Part shown: positions 7,364-16,382 of the stretch, piece after piece
Numbering within the stretch: position 1 is the stretch's first letter
Layout of the letters: the number at the start of each line of letters is the position of its first letter
Source: an uncultured Corynebacterium sp.
GTDB lineage: Bacteria > Actinomycetota > Actinomycetes > Mycobacteriales > Mycobacteriaceae
Length of the DNA stretch: 45,821 nucleotides
NCBI RefSeq assembly: GCF_946221105.1
Contig: NZ_CAMICL010000015.1
Span: 1-45,821, forward strand
Reading direction: 5' to 3'
The notes under the pieces: model-generated
What the model saw: the letters and a program-made list of their open reading frames with translations, nothing else
Told to the model about the DNA's origin: nothing
The model's database searches: none
Program-made: the position numbers and the translations under genes

Positions 7364-9045
7364 AACCCCTCGCCGATGCGCCACTGGCGCTGCTCTCCCA
7401 AGCTGACGGAAGCGTCCGGGTCCTCCACGTCCGAGACGCGGTAGTAGAGCATGTCCACAAAGTCGCGGTGGATGCTGGCCACGCCGTAACCGTGCGCGTC
7501 GAAGTCGATGTGGCTGACCCACGGGTTCGCGTCCCGGATTGCCTGCTCCACCAGCAGCGACGTGGAGTTGTCCTCCTTGTGGTACGTGCCAAACGCGCTG
7601 GTGAGGATCTCGTCGACGTTTGGGGCGGAGATGGAGGTGGTGACCATCTCGCAGCCGATCTCGCCGAAGCCGGACGGTGAAGCGATCGAGTTCGCCCACT
7701 CCGAGTGGATGTCGCCGGTGAGGAACAGCGCGTTCGACTCCTGCTCGTCCAACATGGTGAGGAGGCGGTCGCGCTCGGCCGCGTAGCCGTCCCACTGGTC
7801 CGAGTTCACCGCGATGCCCGTCGCGCGCTCCTTCATGTAGCCGGCCGCGATGTTGGCCTTCTCGTTGTCCGGGATGGTGACAAAGCGCATCGGCGAGACC
7901 ATCACCGAGTTACCCAGCACATCCCAGCGCGCGGTGGACTCCTGCAGCTGCTGCGCCACCCAATCGAACTGCTGCTTGCCCAGCATCGTGCGGTCGTCGT
8001 TGGCGAAGTTCGCGCCGGTGGTCTCTTCGTCGCGGTAGGTGCGCAGGTCCATCATGGTCAGCTGCGCCAGGTCACCGAACTTGAAGCTGCGGTAGAGCAG
8101 CTGCTCCTCGCCGGCAGACTGCGCGCGCACCGGCAGCCACTCAAAGTAGGCCTGCTTCGCGGCACTCAGACGCTCCGGCCACTCGCCCTCCACGCGGCCG
8201 TCGGTGTGGTTCTCCGCGCCCTCGAACCAGCTGTTGTTGGCGGTCTCGTGGTCGTCCCAGATGACGATCCACGGGCACGCCGCGTGCGCGGCCTGCAGGT
8301 TGAGGTCCGTGCGGTAGCGGCCGTGGCGCTGGCGGTAATCCTCCAGCGTGGTGATCTCCCACTCTGGGTGGTGCATGCGCGCGACACCGCTCTTACCGGC
8401 GTACTCGCCGGTCGGGTACTCGTAGATGTAGTCGCCGAGGAAGACCACGTGGTCGATCTCGCCTGCGCGGGTGCGCTGCGCCATGTCGCCGTATGCGGCG
8501 AAGAAGCCGGACTCCCAGTTCGCGCAGGAGGCGATGGCCAGGTTGAGGTTGTCCAGGCTCTCGTCTTCCTTCGGTGCTGTGAGGGTGCGGCCGACCGGGG
8601 AGGTCGCACCCTCGAACTCGCCACTCTTGACGATGAAGCGGTAGAAGTACTCCGTCGCCGGCTCCAGGCCGTCCGGGTCGACGTGGACGGTGTGGTCCGA
8701 ATCCGCCGAGGTGGTCACGGAGCCTGTCTGCGGGTTGGTGAAGTCTTCCGAGGTGTCGATCTGCCACTCCAGCTCCACATCCTCACCGAGACCGGAGCCC
8801 GGCAGCGCCTCGCGCGACGGGGTCACGCGGGTCCACAGCACCACGCGGTCCGGCAGCGGGTCGCCGGAGGCGACGCCGTGGAGGAACGGCAGGTCCCACT
8901 CGCTTGCCGGGGCCGGTTCTTCCGGGGTGGACACCGTGCCGCGCCGCGCGGCGTAGGCGCCGCCGGTGCCGATGGCGGTTGCGGCGGCTGCCGCTGCGAC
9001 AGTTTGCAGGAACACACGACGATTGACACGGAACTTTGAGCTCAT
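7351..9045 (-). CDS. phoD: PhoD-type alkaline phosphatase, Tat-exported
   Basis: A 564-residue secreted phosphatase/phosphodiesterase of the PhoD family, which releases phosphate from organic phosphoesters outside the cell. The N-terminus has a twin-arginine signal (NRRVFLQ followed by an alanine-rich hydrophobic stretch and AYAA). The mature protein has an N-terminal beta domain (about residues 60-170) and the catalytic domain with FLGDYIYEY, WDDHETANN and LTGDIHSEWAN, the metal-binding set of PhoD enzymes. The start at 9045 is chosen because it places the twin arginines correctly. It is divergent from a second phosphoesterase across a 136-base region that may respond to phosphate limitation (inference). 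Confidence 0.93.
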   Translation of the reverse strand: MSSKFRVNRRVFLQTVAAAAAATAIGTGGAYAARRGTVSTPEEPAPASEWDLPFLHGVASGDPLPDRVVLWTRVTPSREALPGSGLGEDVELEWQIDTSEDFTNPQTGSVTTSADSDHTVHVDPDGLEPATEYFYRFIVKSGEFEGATSPVGRTLTAPKEDESLDNLNLAIASCANWESGFFAAYGDMAQRTRAGEIDHVVFLGDYIYEYPTGEYAGKSGVARMHHPEWEITTLEDYRQRHGRYRTDLNLQAAHAACPWIVIWDDHETANNSWFEGAENHTDGRVEGEWPERLSAAKQAYFEWLPVRAQSAGEEQLLYRSFKFGDLAQLTMMDLRTYRDEETTGANFANDDRTMLGKQQFDWVAQQLQESTARWDVLGNSVMVSPMRFVTIPDNEKANIAAGYMKERATGIAVNSDQWDGYAAERDRLLTMLDEQESNALFLTGDIHSEWANSIASPSGFGEIGCEMVTTSISAPNVDEILTSAFGTYHKEDNSTSLLVEQAIRDANPWVSHIDFDAHGYGVASIHRDFVDMLYYRVSDVEDPDASVSLGEQRQWRIGEGFVEA

Positions 9046-9096
9046 GGAGCTAACTTTCAACCAGCAGTAAGCCCTGTGCAAGAACAGCAGACCAAT

Positions 9097-9175
9097 GTCA
9101 CCTGAAATTCATGTTCAATTCACCGAGGTGTCCGATTACTTGTAACCGCCTGTTAAAAGCAGGTGATTTAAGTGG
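9097..9175. promoter_or_regulatory. Shared control region of the two phosphatase genes
   Basis: This AT-richer stretch holds a cluster of TTCA words (TTCATGTTCAATTCACC, 9107-9123) and a CCTG-TTAAAAG-CAGG inverted repeat. Repeats of this kind suit a response regulator such as the phosphate-limitation regulator PhoR, but I cannot match a defined consensus. Confidence 0.3.
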
Positions 9176-9181
9176 GCAACC

Positions 9182-11137
9182 ATGACTCTCCTGCGTACCC
9201 ACCGTTCCCTGCGCCGCAGCGCTGTTGCCACCACCGTCGTTGTCTCCCTGTTCGCGCCGATGACCACCGCTGTGGCTGCGGACGCTGTTAACACCAAGCT
9301 CAGCCGCATCGTGCTCGGCATCGGCTCCGACGCCACGGAGGCCAACGTTGCCTGGCAGTCCAAGACCAACGAGCTGCAGTACCTGGAGTACTGGCCGGCG
9401 GACAACGTGGCCGATAAGACCAGCGTCGAGTCCCCGCGCGGCCAGTACAACGGGGCGATCTTCTACCCGCACGAGGCGACGATGACCGGCCTTGAGCCGG
9501 ACACGGAGTACGTCTACCGCGTGGGCAACGACGACCGCGGCTGGAGCGAGGAGCGCACCTTCACCACGGGCGAGGATTCCGACTCCTGGAGCTTCCTGGC
9601 CATGGCCGACGCACAGATCGGCGTGGACGCGAAGATCGACGAGCAGTCCGCCGCCTGGAACAAGGCAGTCAACGTCGCCACCGGCGAGCACCCGGATTCC
9701 GCGTTCCTCATGCACCTCGGCGACCAGGTTGAGGGCTGGGGCGCAGCGGTCAAGCAGCTCGAGGAGTTCACCGCCCCAGAAGCACTGCAGAACTACCGTC
9801 TGGCGGTGCTGAAGGGCAACCACGAAACGTACACGTCGGACCGCCACTTCCAGGACACCTACTTCCTGCCCAACGAAGACGGTGCATCCGCAAACTACTT
9901 CTTCAACTACAACAACGTCCTGTTCATCGGCCTCGACGGCAACCGCTCGAGCGCAGCAGACATCGAGGCTCACGCGAAGTTTGTCAACGACGCAATCGCG
10001 GACCACGGTGCGGACGCGGACTGGGTGATGGTGGGCATCCACCAGGCACCGTTCTCCCAGGGCACCCACTACACCGACTCCGACGTGGTGCGCCTGCGCG
10101 AGCAGCTCACGCCGAAACTGTCCGAGGCCGGCGTGGACCTGGTGCTGAGCGGCCACGACCACATCTACACCCGCACCCACCTGATGAACGGCTTTGATCC
10201 GGTGATCCCGGAGGGCGCCGCAAAGTCCGGCGATGTGCTCATCCCGGAGGACGGCGAGGTGCTCTACCTCACCTCCACCACCGCAACCGGCGGCAAGTAC
10301 TACGACTTCCAGGACGAGTCCGGCGAGACCCACCCGCACGTCCGCGAGGAGCGCGCCCGCGACCTGGCACACGATTCCACCGCCCGCTGGCGCCAGGACT
10401 ACAACCCGGACTACACCAACATCAGCGTCTCCCCGACCGAGCTGAAGCTGACCACCTACAACATCAACACCCCGTACGTGGTGGACCAGGTCACGCTGCA
10501 AAAGAAGGACGCGGAGAAGCCGACCACCGAGCAGAAGCCGACGACCGAGCAGAAGCCGACCTCTGAGAAGGCAACCACCGAGCAGAAGCCTGCTCCGGAG
10601 ACCATCACGACGACGCAGACCTCCGAGAAGCTGGTCACCACCACGAATACCTCTGTCGGCACCGCGACCGTGACCGAGACGTCCACGCAGACTTCGCCGG
10701 AAACCAAGGTCGTGGAAAAGACCAAGGAAGTGCCGACCACGGTGAAGGAAACCGTGACGAAGACCGAGACGGTTGAGGTCCCGACCACCATCACCAAGGG
10801 CGCTGAGCCGGAGGTCACGACCAAGACCTCCGTCGGCACCACCACCGTGACCGAGACGTCCACGCAGACCTCGCCGGAAACCAAGGTCGTGGAAAAGACC
10901 AAGGAAGTGCCGACCACGATCAAGGAGACCATCACCAAGAACGCCGAGCCGCAGGAGCCGGCTGAGGATCAAGACACCGGCAAGGACACCGCGGGCAGCG
11001 TGTCCGGCAGCAGCACCGGCGGCATCATCCTCACCGTGTTGGCGATCCTGATCGCCGTCCTGGGTGCGATCTTCGCGGCACTGTCCTACGTCCACCCGCA
11101 GTGGATCCAGGACATCCGCAAGCAGTTCAACATCTAG
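9182..11137 (+). CDS. Surface-anchored calcineurin-type phosphoesterase
   Basis: A 651-residue exported metallophosphoesterase. It has a signal peptide (about residues 1-34, ending VAADA) and then a fibronectin-like domain of the purple-acid-phosphatase N-terminal type (LSRIVLGIGSDATEANVAW, LEPDTEYVYRVG). The catalytic domain shows MADAQIG, LHLGDQVEGWG, LKGNHET, GIHQAPFSQG and LSGHDHIYTRTH, which are the dinuclear metal ligands. After about residue 440 comes a Thr/Glu/Lys-rich stalk with TEQKP repeats and two nearly identical 31-residue blocks. A final hydrophobic segment (GGIILTVLAILIAVLGAIFA) and a short basic tail anchor it in the membrane, with the stalk spanning the wall. The substrate is unknown; pairing with phoD suggests phosphate scavenging. 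Confidence 0.88.
   Translation: MTLLRTHRSLRRSAVATTVVVSLFAPMTTAVAADAVNTKLSRIVLGIGSDATEANVAWQSKTNELQYLEYWPADNVADKTSVESPRGQYNGAIFYPHEATMTGLEPDTEYVYRVGNDDRGWSEERTFTTGEDSDSWSFLAMADAQIGVDAKIDEQSAAWNKAVNVATGEHPDSAFLMHLGDQVEGWGAAVKQLEEFTAPEALQNYRLAVLKGNHETYTSDRHFQDTYFLPNEDGASANYFFNYNNVLFIGLDGNRSSAADIEAHAKFVNDAIADHGADADWVMVGIHQAPFSQGTHYTDSDVVRLREQLTPKLSEAGVDLVLSGHDHIYTRTHLMNGFDPVIPEGAAKSGDVLIPEDGEVLYLTSTTATGGKYYDFQDESGETHPHVREERARDLAHDSTARWRQDYNPDYTNISVSPTELKLTTYNINTPYVVDQVTLQKKDAEKPTTEQKPTTEQKPTSEKATTEQKPAPETITTTQTSEKLVTTTNTSVGTATVTETSTQTSPETKVVEKTKEVPTTVKETVTKTETVEVPTTITKGAEPEVTTKTSVGTTTVTETSTQTSPETKVVEKTKEVPTTIKETITKNAEPQEPAEDQDTGKDTAGSVSGSSTGGIILTVLAILIAVLGAIFAALSYVHPQWIQDIRKQFNI
10649..10918 (+). 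repeat. Two direct repeats encoding the wall-spanning stalk
   Basis: About 93 bases are repeated with few changes (10649-10741 and 10826-10918, offset 177 bases = 59 codons). Each copy encodes SVGT-T-VTETSTQTSPE followed by TKVVEKTKEVPTT. A shorter TEQKP repeat precedes them at about 10516-10590. The offset keeps the frame, so copy number could vary without breaking the gene. Confidence 0.85.
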
Positions 11138-11149
11138 CGCCAAACAATC

Positions 11150-11188
11150 AACCCGCCACCGCGATCACCCGGATCGCCGTGGCGGGTT
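11150..11188 (+). terminator. Terminator hairpin after the phosphoesterase
   Basis: AACCCGCCAC and GTGGCGGGTT form a perfect 10-base stem, extended inward by CGATC/GATCG. It lies 12 bases after the stop at 11137, in the gap between convergent genes. It probably serves both directions, although the T run is weak. Confidence 0.6.
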
Positions 11189-11209
11189 CTGCGTTTTCAG
11201 CAGCCGCTT

Positions 11210-12637
11210 CTAGTGCTCTGCCGCAGCGGCGCTCACGCGGTCTGCCCAGCGTTCAATGCCATGCTGCTTGGTGCGCTTCAGCGTGTCGTGGCCGAGCACC
11301 AAGCCTTCGTTCATGCGGCCCGCAGCGGCGAGGTGTTCCTGCCCCACGAGCGTGGCGTCCGGCTTCACGTGCAGCGCATTCGTGTCGGCGTAGCGCAGTC
11401 CGATTCCGGCCTCCACCAAGTTGCCTACCAGGGTGCCCTCGACAATACCGGGAGGTGCCTGCACCGCGTCGATGATGACGGTCGCGCCGACCTCTTTGGC
11501 CAGATCGCGGAGATCCTCCTCACCGCGGGCGACGAGCTCGATGCGGATCCGGCCTTCGTCGATAAGCTCGAGCATGATCTGCGCAGACTCCACCGGTGGA
11601 CCGAAGCCGACTCGCTCCAACGTGGACACGAAGGCGTCGAAGTCCTTCCCACCCAGGGTGTGGCGGCCGCCGTAGGAGGCGCGGTCGATCACCGCGTCGT
11701 AGGTGTCGCGGAATGCAAGCGCCACGGCGAGCGCCGGCGTCCAGGGGCGTTCCCCTCGGGCCGCCGCAACGGATGCGCGAAGCTCCGCCACTGGGTCTCC
11801 GGTGAAGTCTTCGCCGCGCAACACGTTCCGGATGTCGTCTTTCCCGCCTTCGCCGCCGGCGATGCGGAGCAGCTCCGTGGCGCAGTCCGCGAGGATGCCC
11901 TCCAGCTCGTCGAGGCTTTCGCATTCGAGGATCTTCTGCGACGCCGCCTCGAGGTGCGGCTGCGCCTCTTTTTTCGTCTTTCCCTCGAAGTACGCCTTGA
12001 CCTCCATGAAGCGACCCGACCGTGTCACCGGATAGAAGACTTTCGCGTCGGCGTACTTCACCACGTCGATGAAGGTCAGCGCAGCGCCGCGCACCAGCGC
12101 GACATCGTTGGGGCCCACCGCGTCCATGTTTGATGCCGGATAGGCAGGGGCGACCACCTTGAAATCGCCGAGATCCGCATGCGCAAGCGAACCGGGCCAG
12201 TCATGCGCGTGCCCGGTGACCATGAGGACCTCGTCGAAGTGCTCGCCGAGCACCACCACCCCGTCGTCGGTGGGCTCGACCATCTCGATGTTTGCCACCC
12301 GGTGCGTGAGACTGCAGCGTGGCGGCAGGTTCTCCTCGAGCGCACGCCAAGACGCATCGAGGTGCTCCCCGACATGCTTTCGGCTGGGAAAATCGCCCGG
12401 AAGCTCATCGTTCGGGTCAAGCGGGCCGAGTTTCGTCTCCACAATGGACTTCGGTGCGTTGAGGATGAATTCCTCCGGCACCGCATCTCGAAACGCCCCG
12501 GGCGCGGAGGACTCCTCCAGCGACTTGGCATCGAACACCGTCACGTCGATTGCCACACCGCGCTCCTGCGCCCGCTCCATCAGCTCTTCCGATGCCCACA
12601 GACCGCGCGGCCCGGCACCAATAATCGCTACTTTCAT
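11210..12637 (-). CDS. FAD/NAD(P)-binding protein
   Basis: A 475-residue flavoprotein of the FAD-NAD(P)-binding family. The N-terminus KVAIIGAGPRGLWASEEL is a dinucleotide-binding GxGxxG motif, and later segments (FILNAPKS, EVLMVTGHAHDWPG, VALVRGAALTFIDV) fit that family. No signal peptide and no named reaction can be assigned. Two starts are possible: ATG at 12652 (MVNSA then MKVAII) and ATG at 12637. I use 12637 because it starts at the conserved strand, though the upstream one has a GGGG stretch at ribosome-site distance. A copy of the repeated word GCTTATCGACG is read in frame at 11557-11567. Confidence 0.75.
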   Translation of the reverse strand: MKVAIIGAGPRGLWASEELMERAQERGVAIDVTVFDAKSLEESSAPGAFRDAVPEEFILNAPKSIVETKLGPLDPNDELPGDFPSRKHVGEHLDASWRALEENLPPRCSLTHRVANIEMVEPTDDGVVVLGEHFDEVLMVTGHAHDWPGSLAHADLGDFKVVAPAYPASNMDAVGPNDVALVRGAALTFIDVVKYADAKVFYPVTRSGRFMEVKAYFEGKTKKEAQPHLEAASQKILECESLDELEGILADCATELLRIAGGEGGKDDIRNVLRGEDFTGDPVAELRASVAAARGERPWTPALAVALAFRDTYDAVIDRASYGGRHTLGGKDFDAFVSTLERVGFGPPVESAQIMLELIDEGRIRIELVARGEEDLRDLAKEVGATVIIDAVQAPPGIVEGTLVGNLVEAGIGLRYADTNALHVKPDATLVGQEHLAAAGRMNEGLVLGHDTLKRTKQHGIERWADRVSAAAAEH

Positions 12638-12682
12638 CGCCGAATTAACCATGCACCCCAGCTTATGCGCCGCGCGCCGATA

Positions 12683-13504
12683 CTAATCAACGTCCAGCGT
12701 CCCCCGAACCCGCACCTGCGCGCGACCGCCGACCCAGATGTCGCTTCCGTCGTCGGTGATCTCCACCCGCCCATCGCGCCCCAGCGCGGTTCCCTGCGAG
12801 ACGGTGTAGCGCTCCGGCACGTCTCCCCGCCCGCGCAGCCACTGCGCCATCGCGCCGTTCGCGCTGCCGGTCACCGGGTCCTCGAACGTCGGTGTGAAAG
12901 CACGCAGCTCGTAGGCCGGATCCTTCCCACCAGTCAGCGCCGCAAACGCCACCTTCAGACCGCAATCTGCCGGCTTGTCCAGCGCCCGTAACGCCTCCAG
13001 GCCATCCAGCAACGCCAGCTTCCAGCCGGGACCGTTGTCGCCGAAGGCAGCGTCGACAAGCAATTGCTTCTCGACGCCAAAGGTCTCGCACACCTCATCC
13101 TTTTCTTCCGGCGAGAGCTGATCGTCACGCCTGAGTGGCGGGGTGGCAAACGCAAGCGAGTCACCTTCGATGCGGACCTCAACATTGCCAACGCCGCATT
13201 CCTGAATCACCCGGCCCTGGTTGCGCGGCCTGTTGCCGAGTTCCAGCCACACACGCGCGGTGCCGAGTGTGGGGTGCCCGGCGAAGGCGTACTCCTCCAC
13301 CGGCGTGAAGATGCGCACGCGGTAGTCCGCCGCGGGGTTGGTGGGCTCGATGAGGAACGTTGTCTCGGAAAAGTTGGTCCACGACGCAATCTGCTGCATC
13401 TGCTCGCCGCTCAAACCGTCCGCGCCGCAGATCACGGCGAGCGGGTTGCCGGTGAACGCGCCGGCGGCAAAGACGTCGATTTCAAAGAAGTCCAGGGAAG
13501 TCAC
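12683..13504 (-). CDS. PhzF-family isomerase/epimerase-like protein
   Basis: A 273-residue protein of the PhzF family (diaminopimelate-epimerase-like fold, two pseudo-repeated barrels). Diagnostic segments are FFEIDVFAAGAFTGNPLAV at the start, NFSETTFL with the conserved catalytic glutamate, EYAFAGHPTLGTA in the first half, and FEDPVTGSANGAMAQWL in the second. PhzF itself isomerises DHHA in phenazine synthesis, but most family members have other, unknown substrates, and no phenazine genes are nearby. It starts with GTG at 13504, seven bases after a TAGCCT -10-like hexamer (13512-13517, minus strand), so the transcript may be leaderless. Confidence 0.88.
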   Translation of the reverse strand: MTSLDFFEIDVFAAGAFTGNPLAVICGADGLSGEQMQQIASWTNFSETTFLIEPTNPAADYRVRIFTPVEEYAFAGHPTLGTARVWLELGNRPRNQGRVIQECGVGNVEVRIEGDSLAFATPPLRRDDQLSPEEKDEVCETFGVEKQLLVDAAFGDNGPGWKLALLDGLEALRALDKPADCGLKVAFAALTGGKDPAYELRAFTPTFEDPVTGSANGAMAQWLRGRGDVPERYTVSQGTALGRDGRVEITDDGSDIWVGGRAQVRVRGTLDVD

Positions 13505-13525
13505 CCGGCCAAGGCTACCAATGCG

Positions 13526-13560
13526 AAAACTCCCGACCCGGAGTCCGGATCGGGAGTTTT
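13526..13560 (-). terminator. Strong bidirectional terminator
   Basis: AAAACTCCCGA (13526-13536) and TCGGGAGTTTT (13550-13560) form a perfect 11-base stem ending in A/T runs on both sides. On the minus strand it directly follows tRNA-Glu and precedes the phzF-like gene. Confidence 0.8.
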
Positions 13561-13566
13561 CCTTTG

Positions 13567-13639
13567 TACCCCGTACGGGATTTGAACCCGTGTTACCGCC
13601 GTGAGAGGGCGGCGTCCTAGGCCGCTAGACGAACGGGGC
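13567..13639 (-). tRNA. tRNA-Glu (CUC), copy 1
   Basis: A 73-base cloverleaf read on the minus strand. The acceptor GCCCCGU pairs with ACGGGGU (terminal G-U) and the discriminator is A. The anticodon stem CCGCC/GGCGG encloses loop CUCUCAC with anticodon CUC (reads GAG), and the T arm has GGGTTCAAATCCC. CCA is not encoded. It lies 77 bases downstream of the ABC transporter operon on the same strand, and a strong hairpin follows. It differs from the copy at 20112-20184 by two bases. Confidence 0.95.
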
Positions 13640-13716
13640 GCGCTCGCTTGCTTGCGACTTGTTAACAATAAAGGACACTATCGTGCGCCAACAAATCGGC
13701 AGGTTAGAGTCGTTTT

Positions 13717-14766
13717 TTAAGCGGTGTAGACCAGCGGGGCGTGGACGTTGACGCCGACCGTTTCGCCAACTTCTGGGGTGGTGCGGGCCGAAGTGCGTGC
13801 GCGAAACTCCACACTGTCCACATCGATGGTGAGCGAGTAGCCGGATACCTCATAAAGCGAGGAGGTGACCCGGCCGTTAAGTACGTTCCGCTCCCCTGGT
13901 GCTGCCACTTCTACCGCCTCAGGCAACACCGCAACGGTGACATCACCTCTATGGCCTGATGCGCCAACCATCTCCACATGCGCAGTCGGCCATTCCATGG
14001 CAGGCGTTGTGACGATCACGCGGCCGTCGATAATTTGTCCCTCTAACAGCGTCGCGTCAGCGATAAAGGAGGCCACCCACGGCGAAGCTGGTTGAGCGAC
14101 GATATCCCTCGGCGAGGCAAACTGCTCGAGCTTGCCGTCTCGCAGCAATGCGATGCGATCGGCGATGGCAATCGCTTCCTTGCGGTCGTGAGTCACGTGC
14201 ACTGTAGTTAGGGAAGACCGCTTAGTCAGTGCAACAAGCTCTCGGCGAAGAGTGTCTCGCAGTGGTTCGTCGAGGGCCGACAAAGCTTCGTCGAGAAGCA
14301 GCACTTGCGGCTTGGCCACAATCGCGCGCGCGAGTGCTACTCGCTGCCGCTGACCGCCAGACAACGTTGAAGGTTTCCGGTCTCCGTAGCTCTCCAACCC
14401 AACGGTGCGCAACGTCGATTCGACGAGCTGTTGTTGTTGCTTCTTGCTCGTACCTGCACGTTTGAGCGGGTAGGCGACATTATCTGCAACACTCATGTGT
14501 GGCCAGACTGCGTGCTGCTGAAACACCATGCCCATCCGCCGCTTTTCTGGCGGTGTGCGAGTCACGTTTGCGCCGTCGAGGCAGACCGTGCCCGTGGAGG
14601 GCTGCACAAACCCGGCGAGAGCGCGCAGCAGCGTGGTTTTGCCCGAGCCGGACGGGCCGACTAGCGCTACGAACTCACCGCTACCAACGCGTAGGTTGAT
14701 GTCGTCCAACCCAACGGCACCGTCTGGGAATACGACGCTGAGGCCGTCAATCGCAATGTCACTCAT
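13717..14766 (-). CDS. ABC importer ATP-binding protein (ferric-iron type)
   Basis: A 349-residue ATPase with Walker A GPSGSGKTTLL (near residue 37), Q-loop VFQQHAVWP, signature LSGGQRQRVALARA, Walker B VLLLDEALSALD and switch HVTHD. A C-terminal TOBE-like region of about 110 residues is the layout of FbpC/PotA-type importers. It starts inside the permease stop (TGATG, one-base overlap), so the two are translationally coupled. With the permease and the solute-binding lipoprotein it forms a complete importer operon. Ferric iron is the best guess from the FbpABC-like organisation; phosphonate or thiamine relatives cannot be excluded. Confidence 0.88.
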   Translation of the reverse strand: MSDIAIDGLSVVFPDGAVGLDDINLRVGSGEFVALVGPSGSGKTTLLRALAGFVQPSTGTVCLDGANVTRTPPEKRRMGMVFQQHAVWPHMSVADNVAYPLKRAGTSKKQQQQLVESTLRTVGLESYGDRKPSTLSGGQRQRVALARAIVAKPQVLLLDEALSALDEPLRDTLRRELVALTKRSSLTTVHVTHDRKEAIAIADRIALLRDGKLEQFASPRDIVAQPASPWVASFIADATLLEGQIIDGRVIVTTPAMEWPTAHVEMVGASGHRGDVTVAVLPEAVEVAAPGERNVLNGRVTSSLYEVSGYSLTIDVDSVEFRARTSARTTPEVGETVGVNVHAPLVYTA

Positions 14767-16376
14767 CAGGACTCCTTGTCAGGGTTGCGCACGGTCAGTG
14801 CCAGGGCGGCAATACCGACTACTGCAAACATCAATGCAAGCGCTGAAGCTTGGTTGTAGTTTCCGGACTGTTGGAGGTTGAACAGTTGCACACCAATTGT
14901 TGTGGTGCCCGGAGCAACGAGCAGAATTGACACCGTGAGCTCACGCACCGCGGTGACTGCAACGAGAACTGCCCCGGAGAACGCCGCTGGTACAGCCATT
15001 CGCCCCGAAGTATCCACGATTGAGCGCACCCTACCCGCGCCAGAGATTCGTGCCGCTTCTTCCACTGCAACCGGAATCTTGCTCATCGGTGCGCGCACAG
15101 CCTGCAGCACCAAGGCTGTGAATGCGCAGACGTAGGCCAACAGGATCACCCAACGGGTGTTGTAGAGCCCCGTGTACCTGCCCACAATGATCCATCCGAC
15201 GCCAATGATCAGCCCAGGGAGTGCAGCCGGAAGCAGTGTAGCCAGAGATAGCGGCGTGTTAGTACGCGCGCGGGTGCGGGTGGCCAAGATGCCGATCGCC
15301 CAACCCAGCAGACCGCACAGTAGCGCGGCACCGCCTGCGAGAGCGACCGAGTTAGTGAAACCGTCAACCACCCGCGGGTTGCTCAGGGTGCGCTGAAAAT
15401 TCGACAGCGAGATGGTCTCCAACGTGAACTGCACCCCCGGGGCCGGAAGCAGCGCACGGTGAGCGAGCCCCAAGATCGGACCGAGGGTAATCGCGAGTGC
15501 CAGGACCCAGGACACCACGGTGACAGGAACTCTCGCCACACCGAGTGAAAGTTTCATCGTGCTGGCACCACTGACTTGCGAGGAGGCTCGGCGCGACACC
15601 GCGTAATCTGCCACTACGGCGATAATGCCCAGTAGCATCAACACTGCTCCAACTGTGGACACGACCTGCAGCGGATTGCTTACCGTGCCTGATTCCATAA
15701 ACCGATAGCACATTGTCGCCAGGGTCTCGAACCGCACCGGCGACCCCAGAATCGATGGAATACCGAAGTCAGCGAGGTTCGACACTGCCGTCAGGGTGAA
15801 GGCGCTCAAGAATGCTGGCCCCAACAGCGGGACGGTCACAGTGCGCAGCACCGTGCCACTGCCCGCGCCACTAACGCGCGCAGCCAGTTCGAGATCAGAC
15901 GGAATCTGGCGCAACGCTGCGGCCACGATGACGTACGCAACCGGGTACGAGTGCAACGTCATCAGAAAGACGATGCCGTCGGCTCCGTACAGGTCCCACA
16001 GCGGCCGGTCGAACAGCGCATTGAGCCCCTGGTTTCGGCCAAACAGCTGCAGCCAGGAAATGGCACCGACGAACGGTGGGACTAACAGCGGCGAGAGCAG
16101 AAATAAGCGTAATCCCGTTGCTCCACCAACATCGGTGCGCTCCAAAACAATCGCAATCGTGCCGCCGATGAGTACCGCGCCCATAGAAGACAGCACGGTG
16201 GTAATCACGGAATTCCAAGTGGCGCGCGCCAAGCCTTGTTCCACAAGTACCGGAAACTGGCTTCCCCCGAGCGCGAGTGAGACCACCAGCGCGAGCGGGA
16301 CAATAAAAATCGCCGTGGCAACCAACCACACCCCTAGGCGAGCGAGGTTGAGCCCCGGCGAAGAAACGCGTTGCAT
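14766..16376 (-). CDS. ABC importer permease, two-module FbpB type
   Basis: A 536-residue inner-membrane permease made of two BPD-type modules of about six segments each. Hydrophobic helices start at residue 12 (LGVWLVATAIFIVPLALVV). The EAA-like loops ELAARVSGAGSGTVLRTVTVP in the first half and EEAARISGAGRVRSIVDTSG in the second contact the ATPase. Fused double permeases of this length are typical of FbpB ferric-iron importers and relatives. The gene starts 6 bases after the binding-protein gene and overlaps the ATPase gene by one base. Confidence 0.87.
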   Translation of the reverse strand: MQRVSSPGLNLARLGVWLVATAIFIVPLALVVSLALGGSQFPVLVEQGLARATWNSVITTVLSSMGAVLIGGTIAIVLERTDVGGATGLRLFLLSPLLVPPFVGAISWLQLFGRNQGLNALFDRPLWDLYGADGIVFLMTLHSYPVAYVIVAAALRQIPSDLELAARVSGAGSGTVLRTVTVPLLGPAFLSAFTLTAVSNLADFGIPSILGSPVRFETLATMCYRFMESGTVSNPLQVVSTVGAVLMLLGIIAVVADYAVSRRASSQVSGASTMKLSLGVARVPVTVVSWVLALAITLGPILGLAHRALLPAPGVQFTLETISLSNFQRTLSNPRVVDGFTNSVALAGGAALLCGLLGWAIGILATRTRARTNTPLSLATLLPAALPGLIIGVGWIIVGRYTGLYNTRWVILLAYVCAFTALVLQAVRAPMSKIPVAVEEAARISGAGRVRSIVDTSGRMAVPAAFSGAVLVAVTAVRELTVSILLVAPGTTTIGVQLFNLQQSGNYNQASALALMFAVVGIAALALTVRNPDKES

Positions 16377-16382
16377 TGCGAC

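Noticed and set aside
7705..9039. Long + strand frame of about 444 codons
   Set aside because: Antisense of phoD; no domain and no ribosome site.
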